The notes: generated from the letters alone by a model not told the origin. A stretch of 64,000 nt of DNA from Colletotrichum lupini (GCF_023278565.1 NC_064682.1:372001-436000); one strand, 5' to 3'; shown: positions 44,579 to 56,642, numbered from the stretch's first letter. Numbers and translations: made by a program.

Positions 44579-45958
44579 AATGCCGATACTATACTCTACG
44601 GGCTAGACCCGAGAGTGAGAGGGGAACCAAGAAGGGCTGTAAAATCTTCTTACGATACCTCCTCTGAGCATATGTTATGTACCATCATGTCTGCGCTGCA
44701 TTTACGTATGCTTTTTCTGCTTTTTTTTATTGCATTTCAGCTTGGGTGTCGGTGGATGGATGAATTTGATGACGCGGTTGGGGAAAAATCTTGTGTTCCT
44801 TCGTCAAGTCTGTTTTAGCCATGATATCTTTTTGTATTTGTTTGTATGATTTGGTGTATTGGGCGGGAAGGAAGGCTTTCTCGACATTGGATGGGAAAAA
44901 AACTTTGGGGTTGAGATCTACTGGATTTTCGGTCGGTGACTTGCCACGTCAAGTCGTTTGTTTTTGCTTCATGCTTGGTTTGGTTATTTGGTTTTTGAGA
45001 TATACCACTGTCCCTACGATTATCCATAGCTGTCAGTTAGCGTCACTCGAAAGACTTTTGTTCTTGACCTTGACGTTCCCCCATCTTGAAGTCGTGATGA
45101 GTTTTTCTAATTCTCATACAAGAAGTCTACCTATTCTACACGAGGCGTTCTTCACAGGATATCCATAAATAATCGGGTATTGAATGTTTGGAAACGGACC
45201 GGGAATAGCCCACCAAGGTGAATCAAGAATCAAAACATTTCATCCCCCAAACTCTTAAGCTTTCCAAACCCACATATTGCAATACAACCATTCGGGCTAG
45301 ACACCTGACAAGACGACCGTCCAAACCCCAACTTCCTAGAAGATCCCGCTCATCCGGCCGTGACATCCAATGTGGATCCCGCCCGTTGCCTCTTTGGGGT
45401 CGGGGATGCCCTCCCTCCGCGTCCCCGCATCAACAACCACGCTACCACCCGGCCTGCCGGCCCACCATGATCCACTTTCATCTTGTCAAGTGTGCTTCTC
45501 AAGCTTTTCTTCCCCTCCTTCTTTCAATGTTTGGCAGTTTGCTCGTATGGTCTGGTTGTTTACCAAAGCGAACCGCGGACCTGGGTCCTGCGAGCTTGCC
45601 GTTTCTTCCCAGGCACGAGATGAATCTCCGCACGAACGGGGACAGAGGGAAGGGGTCCCCCAGATACTGTCGATCCTTTTCCCGCCAATGACTGTAGGGA
45701 ACCCCCTCGGGTTCAGACGAGTTTTTGAGAGCTCGTGGCTTCGGAAGCATCGCTCGATCAACTTCCCGGTTAGGATTGGGTTCACGGATGGAGGTTCCCA
45801 CTAGAGATATTGAAAGCGGGATGGGGTGATGTAGCAGCCAAGAGAGAAGAAGTAAATTTCGCGTCTATATAAAGACGACCTGCCTTGTTGCCCATCCCTT
45901 GGGTCTTTGAATTTGCTAGGTTGGTCTGTTCCCTCTGGAATCACAATCCACAACGACA
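44579..45958. other. Intergenic between PKS and CBM1 esterase
   Basis: No supported gene. T-rich 3' sequence follows the PKS. ORFs up to 157 codons in 45218-45804 have no recognisable domain. The right end contains the TATA element of the esterase. Confidence 0.55.
45866..45873 (+). promoter_or_regulatory. TATA box of the CBM1 esterase gene
   Basis: TATATAAA lies 86 nt upstream of the esterase ATG, at a spacing typical of strongly inducible fungal genes for secreted enzymes. Confidence 0.6.
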
Positions 45959-47399
45959 ATGGCTCGCATCACGGCATCCGTCCTCGTCGCCGCCGGCTTG
46001 GCCCTCACCGCCAACGCGCAAGCTCCCGTCTGGGGACAGTGTGGCGGCACAGGATGGACAGGCTCGACTAGCTGCGCTTCGGGAGCATATTGCTCCTCCC
46101 AGAATGCTTGGTATTGTGAGTAAATTCCGCGTTGGGAGAGGAGAGAATGTTGGACACCTAGGGTTGACTGGCTGTAGACCAATGTGTTCCCGGGACGGCG
46201 CCGGCCGTTTCCTCTACCAAAGCCACCAGCGTCCCGGCCTCGACCACCCGCGCCGTGACAACCACCACCTCCGTCCGCACCACCTCTTCCTCCCGCGCCC
46301 CGGCGTCAACGGCCACCTCCGTCCCGTCTCCATCCGGGCCAAAGTACTTCATCACCTTGTAAGTCACACCGCATACATACTCCACAGTAAGAGAAACGAA
46401 GCTCACCAAGACAAACAGCGGAGACTCCTACTCCCAGACTGGCTTCAACATCAACTCCACAAAACCCAACCCCCAAAACCCCCTCGGCAACCCAGACCTG
46501 CCCGGCTGGACCGCCTCAGGCGGCCTCGACTGGGTCGGCTTCATGGTCACCCAGTTCAACGCTTCCCTGACCTACTCCTACAACCTAGCCTACGGCGGCG
46601 CCACCACGGACGCGAGCCTCATCGCGCCCTACGCCACCACGGTGCTCAGCTTCATCGACCAGGTGGCTGAGTTCTCGCGCAGTCTGGCGTCCAAGCCGAG
46701 CTGGGCGCCTTGGACGGCGGATAATACCTTGGTGGGCGTGTGGATGGGCGTCAACGATGTGGGAAACGCGTTTTGGCTTTCGAATCGGGAGACATTGTTG
46801 GTTCAGGTTTTGGGAAGGTATTTTGATCAGTTGCAGATCTTGTATGATGCTGGGGTTAGAAAGTTTGTGTTGCTTGGTGTTCCGCGTGAGCTTTTTCCCG
46901 TTTTCCTGTCCCCTCCATTTGGAAGGATGATCAGAAAGTCCGACATGGCTGGTCATACGAAGCACCACTCGCAGAGACCACATATCAAACTAACAACCTC
47001 ATCTGCACAGCAACCCAAAAGACTCCCCTTATGCTCGCCAACGGCGCCGACTCCAACGCCCAGCTCGCCGCTGCCATCAAGCAGTACAACGACCTTATCA
47101 CCAGCAACCTCGCCGCCTTCAAGGCCAAGAACTCGGGCATCACATCCTGGGTCGTCGATACCACTCCCGCGTTCGACAAGGCCATTAACAACCCGACCGC
47201 CTACGGCGCTCCTGACGCCACGTGCTACAATGCTGATGGCGTTAGTTGCCTGTGGTTCAACGACTACCACCCTGGCGTGCAGATCCAGAAGCTTGTGGCG
47301 CAGGCTGTTGCGGCGGCTGTAGGTTCGCCGTGGTTTACTTGTGAGTTTTCCCCTTTAACGGCATTACGTGCTTGTGTTCTGACGAAAGACGCAGCATGA
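45959..47399 (+). CDS. Secreted SGNH/GDSL carbohydrate esterase (CE16-like) with N-terminal CBM1
   Basis: Exons 45959-46115, 46178-46358, 46419-46885, 47011-47340 and 47395-47399 give 379 aa. Residues 1-20 are a signal peptide (cleavage after TANA). Residues 24-54 are a complete CBM1 cellulose-binding module ([16 protein letters not shown]... to WYYQC). Residues 56-107 form a Ser/Thr/Pro linker likely to be O-glycosylated. The catalytic domain has FGDSYS (Ser116), GGAT, GVND (223-226) and the C-terminal NDYHPG with Asp353 and His355. Such enzymes remove acetyl groups from hemicellulose oligomers outside the cell. The last intron is 54 nt, a multiple of three, with a CTGAC branch site: both spliced and retained forms end at the same TGA, retained adding 18 residues. 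It lies beside the PKS but belongs to plant-cell-wall breakdown. Confidence 0.9.
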
Positions 47400-47590
47400 T
47401 TGGGCTTGGCTTTGTGTAGCTGGCAGGGACGGTAGTTGTGTAGATAGTAAATTTAAGCTGCACCGAATGCGATGAGAACTGCCCAAATTTGTGACGCGTT
47501 TTGAATATCCTGGCTAACATAATGATCTCAACTTGACAATCTAGGTAAGGTATCTTAAACTCCATCTCGGTGCTCATAGTCCATCAAGGA

Positions 47591-48532
47591 TCAAGACGAC
47601 TTCACAAGATCATCACTCACAAAAACAACACGCGTCTTGCCCAGTCCCGCCTCGCTCCATCCCTTCTCAACATCCTTCATTGCAATCACCTTGACTTCCT
47701 TGCCCTTCAACCCAGCAGTCACACCAATCATCCCACCAAGTTCGCTCGCATACTCCCTCATGAGCCAGCTGCCCGGTCCAGCACCACGGAGCGCGACCCT
47801 CTTCCCTCGCAAGATAGCTCCAGGGAGAGTGATGTCCCCGTCGCCAGAAACGGAGCCAATGTGTACATACTGCACCTCCCTCTCCGACTTGGGCAAGGCC
47901 TTGAGCAGTTCCACCACAGGGCTTCCATAGACGTAATCCAGTACAACATCCACTTCGCCCAGCTTTGACCAGTCCGTCTCCTCGCCATTGAGAATGATGC
48001 GCTCGTCGATCGGGATCTCCTCCATGGCAGTAGCATTCCTCGCGATACCGACAATCCGACCGGCACCCTTGGCACGAGCAACATCAACAGCCACGCGCCC
48101 GCTAGCACTTGTCACACCCAAGATCGCGACAGAGAAGCCTTTCTGCTGCGGTGCCGCGCGCGCAGACAGCGCCATCCAGCTACTCATGACGGGATTCATG
48201 TAAGCAGCGACGACAGCAGCGTCCGCGCCCTCTGGAAGCGGTGATACAGCGGCTCGGTCAACGTTGACGAATTCCGCAAAGGTGCCTGTCGCGAGGGCGG
48301 CGAAGAAGTAGCGTTGACCGGTGGTCGGGTCCTCGCCTACGCCGTCTGCACCGGGGAGGTGAGGGAGTGTGGAAGCGGTGTAGTGTTTGCCCGAGGCGCG
48401 GGAGAGAACGAGGCGGTGGACGCCTGTTGCGAGGACGCGGAGGCGGATTTGTGTTGGGGATGGTTCTGGGAGGTCCGGGACGGTTGTGTAGGTCGGGGGT
48501 GAGCCCCAGGTGTTGACGAGGGCTGCGTGCAT
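47591..48532 (-). CDS. MDR-superfamily (quinone oxidoreductase-like) NAD(P)H reductase
   Basis: A single minus-strand exon of 313 aa from ATG at 48532. The open frame extends 62 codons further upstream, but that part looks like untranslated leader. An N-terminal GroES-like fold begins MHAALVNTWGSPP. A Rossmann fold follows with AILGVTSASGRVAVDVARAKGA (about 136-158), a G-x-x-S-A-S-G loop for NAD(P)H. The cysteines and histidines of zinc-binding alcohol dehydrogenases are not evident, so it is probably a zinc-free reductase acting on quinones or enones. It converges on the CBM1 esterase with 191 nt between stops. Because the neighbouring PKS lacks a working ER domain and stand-alone ER partners such as LovC are MDR proteins, a trans-enoyl-reductase role is conceivable. 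The sequence looks more like the general quinone-reductase branch. Confidence 0.85.
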   Translation of the reverse strand: MHAALVNTWGSPPTYTTVPDLPEPSPTQIRLRVLATGVHRLVLSRASGKHYTASTLPHLPGADGVGEDPTTGQRYFFAALATGTFAEFVNVDRAAVSPLPEGADAAVVAAYMNPVMSSWMALSARAAPQQKGFSVAILGVTSASGRVAVDVARAKGAGRIVGIARNATAMEEIPIDERIILNGEETDWSKLGEVDVVLDYVYGSPVVELLKALPKSEREVQYVHIGSVSGDGDITLPGAILRGKRVALRGAGPGSWLMREYASELGGMIGVTAGLKGKEVKVIAMKDVEKGWSEAGLGKTRVVFVSDDLVKSS

Positions 48533-49401
48533 TGTGTATGGGTGTGATCGATGGACTTGACCGAGATTGTTTGATGAAGAAGACAAAGTTGGTAATGCGC
48601 TGCTTAAATACTGACTTGAGGGTTTAGAAAAGTTGAGACGATGTCTGGGACCGAGACAGTTATATACTATTCGACAGTTAAACAAAGAAAGCCAGACAAA
48701 CATTGTAACCAACCGCATCGTTCAACATTCCAGGGCCGGCAAGTTACCTCGACATACATAGTCCTACTCAAGTACCCGTCTTACACACTTAGACACTTAG
48801 CGGCGGCGCCACTGCGAGACGCTGAGCATGCAGTCTTTTGCGTAGTAAGCAAGCCTAAACCACCCCTTGTCTCGTCTCGTCTCGCTGCGCCGCGCTCGGC
48901 ATTAGAAAGTAAGGCGCGCGCGGCCGATGACCATGCCTCCCATCTAACGGGCCCCAGACTAACGAGTTCATCTCGCGTCGCGGTGGCAAAAAAAAAAAGG
49001 CCTCAAGCTTTCTTTCCCGCGCGACAAGCTTTCGTGTAGGGCTGAATGGGGAGCGGGCGGTACTGGCTTGACTGGCTAGCTTGAGGGACACTAACTGGAC
49101 TGCGTAAGCCGTGCGGAGCGGGTTGCAGCAAGTTTGTGTGTCATCCGGGACGCCGGCACCGCAAGCGAAAAGTCCGTCGGCCTTCCGGAGGTCAATGGAT
49201 CCTCCGCTCCGTACGGTACGGGTGTTCACCAGCACCCTCAACGGCATCAACTGACGTAGAAGGCTCACGGAAGACGCCTCTTTCTTTCACGAGTTGTTTG
49301 CTTCTTGTATGTTTTTGAAGTATTTTTTAGAAGCCTAATGTGAGGTAGCATTAAGTCTATGAAGGTTTTGAGTGATCTCTCCGCCGTCTTAGAGGGCTTA
49401 A
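48533..49401. other. Intergenic up to the transposon
   Basis: No gene seen. GC-rich sequence changes to AT-rich DNA within a few hundred bases. The 5-bp target duplication copy CTTAA lies at 49397-49401. Confidence 0.6.
49397..49401 (+). repeat. Left target-site duplication CTTAA
   Basis: Identical to the five bases at 54329-54333 just outside the right inverted repeat. Confidence 0.65.
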
Positions 49402-49434
49402 TACGGCAGACTACAAGAGGCACTCCGCCAAAAC
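49402..49434 (+). repeat. Left terminal inverted repeat (33 bp)
   Basis: Begins TACGGCAGACTACAAGAG and ends GCCAAAAC. It matches the reverse complement of 54296-54328 at 31 of 33 positions. The two differences (A/G at position 11, C/T at position 25) are transitions, as RIP or cytosine deamination would make. Confidence 0.9.
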
Positions 49435-52400
49435 CGTTCTTTCCAATAGACCTACGGCTACCGTAAATTTTAAGCATTAATAGCGCGACTTTCTTATATA
49501 TATAAATAAATATTATAATAAATCCCGTATATTATTATAAGGAATTACTTATAACTATAGGTAGTAGTAGTTATATAAGGGCGGTTATGCCGCCTAGCGA
49601 AAGTAGGGTAGCTAGGGGGTATATTCTCCCTATTAATTTCTATTACTAATTAATTTCCCTTTTCTCTTAACTAACCTAATATTCCTTAAGTAAAGTAAGT
49701 AATCCGCTTATACCCCTATAGTTACTTATTAGTAATTATATTTTACCTTATTATACTTTATACCCTTTTCTACTTTATTTTTATTACTATTACCTAATTA
49801 TATACGTAATTATAAGTATAATATTCGCGATTTACTAATTAAAAATATTAATTAGGTATAATTAGGTAATTTTATACGTAATTACTAATATAATTTTTAC
49901 TAATTAGCAATTATGCTTCTTCTTAGGCTAATATATACGTAATTATAAGTATAATTACGCGTATATACCTATTTATAATTTAATTCTTTTTATTTACTTT
50001 TTTCTTTAGTATTAACTATTTATATATATATACTAATAATTTCGTATAAGATACTCCCTTTCTTAATAATCGTATACGCTATATAATACTTATAATAAGC
50101 GCTTAATATAGTATTCCGGCCTATATTAAAAGTATATAGCTCCCGATAGTCCCTATATACTAACCTACGCAGTACCCTAACGACCTTACGTCTTATAAAA
50201 TAACCTCTTACTTCCTTATTAATACATATACCTCTATATAATAGCTTCTTTATTATACGGATTTTTATATTATTTATAAGCTCTTTATCTTCCCTTTTAA
50301 AGACTTTTTATTAAATCTATAACCTTAGTATTATATAAGTTAGTATATACTACCTTATACTATTTAATATTACTATATTAACCCGTATAATCTAGCCTTA
50401 GCGTTAAATTAAGCTTAACCCTAAGATTACTAAAAATAGCCGTTATATACCCCTAAATATTACTATAACTCGTACTTAGGTTACCAATACTATTTAAATA
50501 ATTATATATAGTAATACTAAAATTAGTACTAAGTCGTGCGCCCGTTATAAGGCCGGTAAAGGCATTTTTATTAATTATATTATTTTTATAAGTAAGGGCT
50601 ACTCTAGTTATAACTATATATTTATTATATACGAGTATACGCTCGTTATACCTCCCGTTATTACTCGTACGTTACCCTATACTACTTTATATTTATTTAT
50701 AGTTTATTAACGGTTCGTATTAGCTTATAATACGCTTATTAAAGTTATTAAGCGTAGTTATAACTATAAGGGCCGTAGTAAAGTCCGTATCGGCGCTCTA
50801 CTTAAGTCTCTAAGTATTATCCTTACTATATACCTCTATATAATAATAGAAGCCCTTAAATAAGTAGCTAAGTAAGCTAAAAATAATAAAAAGGGTATAT
50901 ATAATAGTATATAAGATTATAAAGAGCGTTACTAACTTATATAGACTCCGAGTAAAAAGTAATTAATTTAATATTCTTATATAGTATAGTATAAGAGTTT
51001 ATATAAATATATATTAAGATATAATATAATTAGGCTTAATACCTAGATAGTAAAGCCCCTATGGAGTCGTAGGGCACTTACTAGCTATAAACTAGAGTAT
51101 ATATACTTAGTTTAGCCTATAAGAGGCAGTAATTAATTATATAAAAGCTCCCCCTAAAGTTCAACGTTTTTAATAAAATTATAGAACTTTTATTTATTAT
51201 ATATTATCGTTATATATTTTTCTATCCTTTTTAGCGTTATAGATCCCTATAAGCGTTTATATTTTTATATATATACTTATAAAACTTTATAAGCAAAAGG
51301 ATACCCTTATATATCGCTATAATTATATATAAATATTTACCCCTTACTTAAAATTTCTTTCTTAGTTTCTTATTTTATATATTACTACTTTTTTAAAATA
51401 GTACGACTACGTATTAATCTTTTATTATATTAAACGATAATTATTATAAAGTTAAAGAGTAATTAGACTTATAATATAATTATTATATATATTTTTATAG
51501 TTTTTAATATTAAAATTATAAAGCGAACTTTCGAACGTTAACTTATAAAATAGGACTTATAACGAGAAGAGCGTACGGTCTTTTTTAAAGATCTATTAAT
51601 TCGTATCTAAGAATTATTCTTTTAATAATATTTAAATAATAAAGATATCCTTTTTTAACTCTAGTTTAAAGGATTTATAATTACGGCTATAGGATTATTA
51701 ATACTTCGTTAATAAAATTAGCTTTAGTAATAATAAATACTAAAATAGCTCGTAATTATATAATAACGATTAGAAGAGTTCTTTTTTAATATATTAAAAG
51801 TTATTTACCGTATTAAAGGGTATAATAAAGAGTATTTTTATATATAAGTTTACTAATAAGCTTATATTATTAGCTAAGATAAACTATACCTTATATATTA
51901 TAAAACCTTTTTATAATAAGTTTAAGATTAGTTAAGTAAAATAAGGTACCGTCGTAAAGGGTTTATAACTCCTAAACTAAATTATATTTAGTTTTTAAAT
52001 ACGTATAATAAGCTTTTACTATTTAAATTTAAAATCTATACTAGTATTAATACTTATTCGCAGTTTATTATATAGTTCTATATAAGGGTTTTTACTTATA
52101 CGTCCCAGAATATACTTATATAATATCTTACTATTATTTAATAACGGGGATTTATATTATTACGAGTTCGTTTAGACCGAGAGAAAAAAACCGTTCTTAT
52201 ATTTAATATTTATTACTACCTTTTATAATACTATTTAATAATAAAAAGTCTAATTATATTCCGTAATTACTAGATCTTTAATAAAAGTATTTATAACGTT
52301 AAGATTAAGAGTTAGTAAAATCGTCTTTATTAAAATAAATTAGTATATTAATAAGTAAGTAATATATATCTTAGTATATATAAGTATACTTACGTTTATA

Positions 52401-54295
52401 AAAAATACTTCTAACTACTTAAGTTCTAAAGGCTATTCTATATAAATATACTCTCTAACTAAATTATACTTCTATTTACGTATATACTACTAATTCGTTC
52501 TAATTTTATTAACTTCGTATAAATTTAGAACTCTTATCGAATTCGTTATTAAAAAGGTCGCCCTTATATTATTTCTAATTAGCTATAGTAACTATATTAT
52601 TAACCTACGTTACGAACTATATAAGACTTTATATAACTAATTAACTAAGACTAAGTTTAATAATTATTAAACATTATTTAGAATAGTAATAATCTAGACG
52701 TATATCTTCCTTAAGCTACTTTATAAATTTATATTTTAATTATTAAGGGCTCCTTAATTATATTAGCTAAAAGTACGAAGTTTAGTAAGGCTAATTATCT
52801 TTATTTTAAAGCGTATTAATATCTTCGTATTTGTCTAAAGTAGTATATATATAATAAGCTCTAACTAGAAGTTATTTTACTTAGTAAACTATAGGGCAGT
52901 ATTATATAAGTTAAATAAAGATTAAAAAACTTTAGAATTAATCTTAGAATATTAAATAGCTTTATATCTACGAGTAATACTAAGGATAAAGAGGAATTAT
53001 AAATATAATTATAGTTTATTTTAAACTATTTACTAATAAAAATACTCGTTTTTATTTTTATAGTATACTAAGTTATTTATTATTATAAACTTTATTTTCT
53101 TATTGAACTACTATAATCTCGTCTTTCCTATCGTTTTTATCCTTTTTAACCTTTTTCTTAGCCTTTATTTCCTTTTTAACGATCTTCTTTTCTTATTTAA
53201 TTAATAATTCCTTTTTAATTTTTATCGTTAATTTAATACTAATACTTATTAAAAGCCGTGTTTTTAAAACATTTTTATACGTCGTTTTGCTTAAAGTTTT
53301 AGTTATAATTAGCTTTATATAACCTTTTCCCTTTTTTACTAGCTAAGGTTTAATAACTAGTAACTTAATTCTAGTTTAAAAAATAATAAAAAGTTAGTAA
53401 TTATCTTTTTTATATAAGATCGTAGTTTTAGAAAGGAATCTTTTTAAACTTATAGCTTCGTACGTTACTTTATAATACTCTAAGATATCGTAAGGATTCT
53501 TTATATTAATTAGAAATACTATTTACTCTATTAAAAGAATTTATTAGTTTATTATAAAATATAAAATAATAAATCGTATTATATTTTAATATAAAGTAAA
53601 CGTTAAGAAGCGATTAAACTAAACTTTTTTAATAAACTTCTTAATAACTTAGATATTAGTATAAGTCGTTACTTAGAAACCGTTAAGTTCGTTCTTAAAA
53701 AAGGATATATTATATAATATAATAAAGATATTAATTATTAATAATTACTTTAGTTCTTTTTTTATTTATTAAATACTTTATTCCCGCTCTTTTAAGCCTA
53801 TAAAAAGAGATTTTATTAATATCGAGGCTTATATATTTATATATTCTTATTATATAAAAAGGGTAGAGCTTATATAAGTATTATTATTAATTAGTCGTTT
53901 TAGAATAGCTTTATAAAGAGGTATTATAAAGTTAATTAGTTTAGTAACGTCTTATATAGAGATTAGAAGTTATTATAGATCTATATTATAATATTTATAA
54001 GCGAGTTATTAGTTTAATAACTTAAATAAAAAGTAATTTTTGTTTATAAGAGGGTAAAAAGTAGTAGTTATGTTTATAATAAAGTTATAAAAAAAAGAAA
54101 AACTTTTACGTTAGGGTATAATATTACGCGATTTTATATACCGCCGTACGGTTTAATATATTATAAAATTAAAATATTTCTTAAGCTATAAATCTCTATA
54201 ACCCCTATTTATAAGTTATTATACTAGTCTAGACCCTATCCTAGGTAGTAGGGTAATTGTAAAATACGATTTCTGCTTTGACACATGAAAAAAGT

Positions 54296-54328
54296 GTTTT
54301 GGCAGAGTGCCTCTTGCAGTCTGCCGTA
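54296..54328 (-). repeat. Right terminal inverted repeat (33 bp)
   Basis: Reads GTTTTGGCAGAGTGCC onward to GTCTGCCGTA on the plus strand and is the inverted partner of 49402-49434. Confidence 0.9.
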
Positions 54329-54333
54329 CTTAA
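54329..54333 (+). repeat. Right target-site duplication CTTAA
   Basis: Direct repeat of 49397-49401. Being nearly palindromic (CTTAAG), it could also be partly chance. Confidence 0.65.
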
Positions 54334-56069
54334 GGCCAAAGTCATCCTAGAGTAGGTGCAATACTAAGTGGAGATTGTTTTACTCCCAGCTCGGCCGGGC
54401 CCGAGACGCGGGCGCTATTAACAACATAACGTAGATCTCGGTACTGTCTCACAGCCGACCGGGTGGCTCTAGGCTCCGTCTTTACATCTCCATCACATTC
54501 ATTCTACCGACGTCCGAACGTTCCGGCCGAGCTCATGAAGATCTCATTAATAATATTGATGTACCTGATACTTGAATTGTGGCCTTTGCCGTCCTCCCTA
54601 GGTCTATTTTGAGGCCAAATTGTTCGTTCCACATGTCGAACCGACTTTGGTACTGGCTAGGCCGTAGAGCGAAGCGGCCTCAGACCACCTCGGAAATCAA
54701 ATTACATATTACCGCTCTCTTCAACTACTGAGTTGAATCTTGAACTTGGTCTTGCGGGACAGTGCTGTTAGTACACACGTCAGCAAGAGCCGACCTTTCG
54801 GTTGTGTTGAAGCCGAAAGGCGTAGGTAGGACCCTTCTAAGAACATTAACGGTTCGAGCAAGGTCTTACAGTGATAAAGGTATCATAAAGGAGGCACCAC
54901 ATCTAGAATTGCAATCTTTTAATATTTGGACCTAAATTATATGTCAAGTGATTCAAATCCGATCAGATTATTACATAAGGTAGTTGTTAAGTCTACTAGT
55001 ACCCATTCACCAGACTTTGCTACCTGATAGGCGCGTTATCCATATAGAAACACAAGAAGGATTAACCCTCAAGCATTTAGGAAAATGTCAATTCGTTTAA
55101 TAGAATGTCCAGGGTTCATTCGAAAGTGGAAAACTTTTCATCATGATGTCGCTGAAAGAAGCTCGAGAAAGATGTTATTCCGTCTTCAGATCATCTGACC
55201 TTTGAGAGACGGAAAATAGCTGGCTGAAAAACTTCTAAGTCTGACGCCTGTTCCGCAGAAATCTATGGACAATATGGTACAATCCATAAGTAAGTGCCCT
55301 TGCCACTGTCTGGAGGTTCGTATAAACATGGCTGCACACCAATGTAGCTTACATACATATCATGGGTGGCGAGACGGGAGCGAATATCGTGGGGACTAGT
55401 GGCTCGCAGGCAGCTTTAGAGTAGCTAATAAAATCATGGCCATCGAAGATACCTAAAAGTAGCTAGCCAAGATTCTTGTCGTAACATGCGCTCAACCCGC
55501 CTATCATTTATCGCAATGACGATGATGTCTATAACCTGGGTACCGGAATGTCTTGTTCCACACAGCACACTTGATAGCCTCCACGATTGTTTCGCTCGCC
55601 TCGTAATATTGCGTTGTGTTTGGGTTACAATTGTCTCTAAAAATCACTACATCCGTTATGTTTACAAGAAATTTCCAGTTGATTCAATCTTAGAATTGGA
55701 TCGACAACAAGGGCGCATTGCGTAGATGAGCCGCAGCGCTTGGGAAGTATTAGCCGATTTCCTGCCTGGAGGACCGATGTCGGACTAGAGTCGTCAGCGT
55801 ACATGTACGTTCCGCATAGACCAAGAAGCATTCCGCTTTCATGTAACATGGGCCGTCAGCCAGTGCCAGAGCTGTCTAGATTATTCTAGCGGTTCACATC
55901 GGCAATGCATATGCCCCGGCCCACTACTGTTTGGTCGTCTTTGCGCAATAGCAATCGTTAAGATAAGCCTGCTATGACAGGACAAAAGGGTCGACAAACC
56001 CTTTGAATCCTTGATGCTAAGGTCAACACCTGTCATCAGCTAACACTGTGTGCCTTTCACTACCAAAAG
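54334..56069. other. Intergenic between transposon and GNAT gene
   Basis: No supported gene. Base composition returns to mixed. Short open frames (for example 55486-55725) have no recognisable domain. Confidence 0.55.
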
Positions 56070-56642
56070 ATGCCAGATCCTCCAGCCATAATGCGGAATC
56101 CTGCCATACAAGATGTACCGACGCCGGTTATTGCTCGACAAGCGACAGGCGCAGCTGATATGACTGCCGCCAGGAAATGCTTTGAAGCGTACACGGAATG
56201 GCTGGACGAAGATATCTCTTTCCAAAATTATGCCGAAGAGCTCAAAGATCTACCTGGAAAATACTCACCTCCATCCGGCGCACTACTTCTTGCCGTAGAC
56301 TCGACAAGCAGAAACATCCTTGGGTGCATTGCGATGCGACCTCTGCATCTCGAGTCACGTTATCTCCTGAACCGCCGACCTGACGCTCGATACTGCGAAA
56401 TCAAACGATTTTTCGTTTACCCAGAGGCGAGAGGCAAGCAAGTGGCCAGACTTTTGGTCTGTGAGGTACTGCGGCGCGCGGAGGAGCAAGGTTACGACGA
56501 GGTTCTGCTCGACACCCTAGCCAAGATGCAACTGCAGTTAGACTGTATGTATCGGAGGGATTCAAAGAAACATCTCCTTACTACCACAACCCTCTCAACG
56601 GAGCCATGTATATGTCTACGAGGCTGTCTGAACTCTAAGTGA
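56070..56642 (+). pseudogene. GNAT N-acetyltransferase with a single-base frameshift near its 3' end
   Basis: The open frame encodes 190 aa. Residues about 20-154 read as a GNAT domain: an N-terminal AxxCFEAYTEWL helix, LLLAVDS and ILGCIAMRPL strands, then CEIKRFFVYPEARGKQVARLLV (the motif A acetyl-CoA loop) and GYDEVLLDTLAKMQ. After codon 154 (56529-56531) the translation becomes meaningless. The +1 frame from 56534 instead continues the family ending (AVRLYVSEGF, then SPYYHNPLNGAMYMS) to a TAA at 56636-56638. One base is therefore missing around 56531-56533. This is either a real inactivating mutation, 1.7 kb from a dead transposon, or a sequencing error. GNAT enzymes move acetyl groups from acetyl-CoA to amines; the substrate is unknown. 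Confidence 0.8.

Larger units (their letters stand above)
49402..54328. mobile_element. RIP-degraded DNA transposon (4927 bp) with 33-bp terminal inverted repeats
   Basis: The element is bounded by inverted copies of a 33-bp sequence and by a CTTAA direct repeat on both sides. Between about 49490 and 54260 the DNA is extremely AT-rich, with no open frame of 60 codons on any strand. CpA and TpG are nearly absent in many stretches (none in 49741-49860) while CpG survives in places such as CGCGA. This differs from simple AT drift and is the expected footprint of repeat-induced point mutation, which acts mainly at CpA. The transposase gene is therefore unreadable and the superfamily cannot be set from protein. 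The target repeat could be read as CTTAA, TTAA (piggyBac- or Kolobok-like) or TA (Tc1/mariner-like, if the repeats begin CGGCAG). No further copy of the repeats was noticed in the window. Confidence 0.87.

Noticed and set aside
49490..54260. Mitochondrial DNA insertion or centromeric AT block as the explanation for the AT-rich stretch
   Set aside because: The inverted terminal repeats and flanking direct repeat place the borders exactly at a transposon, and CpA/TpG depletion fits RIP better than mitochondrial composition.
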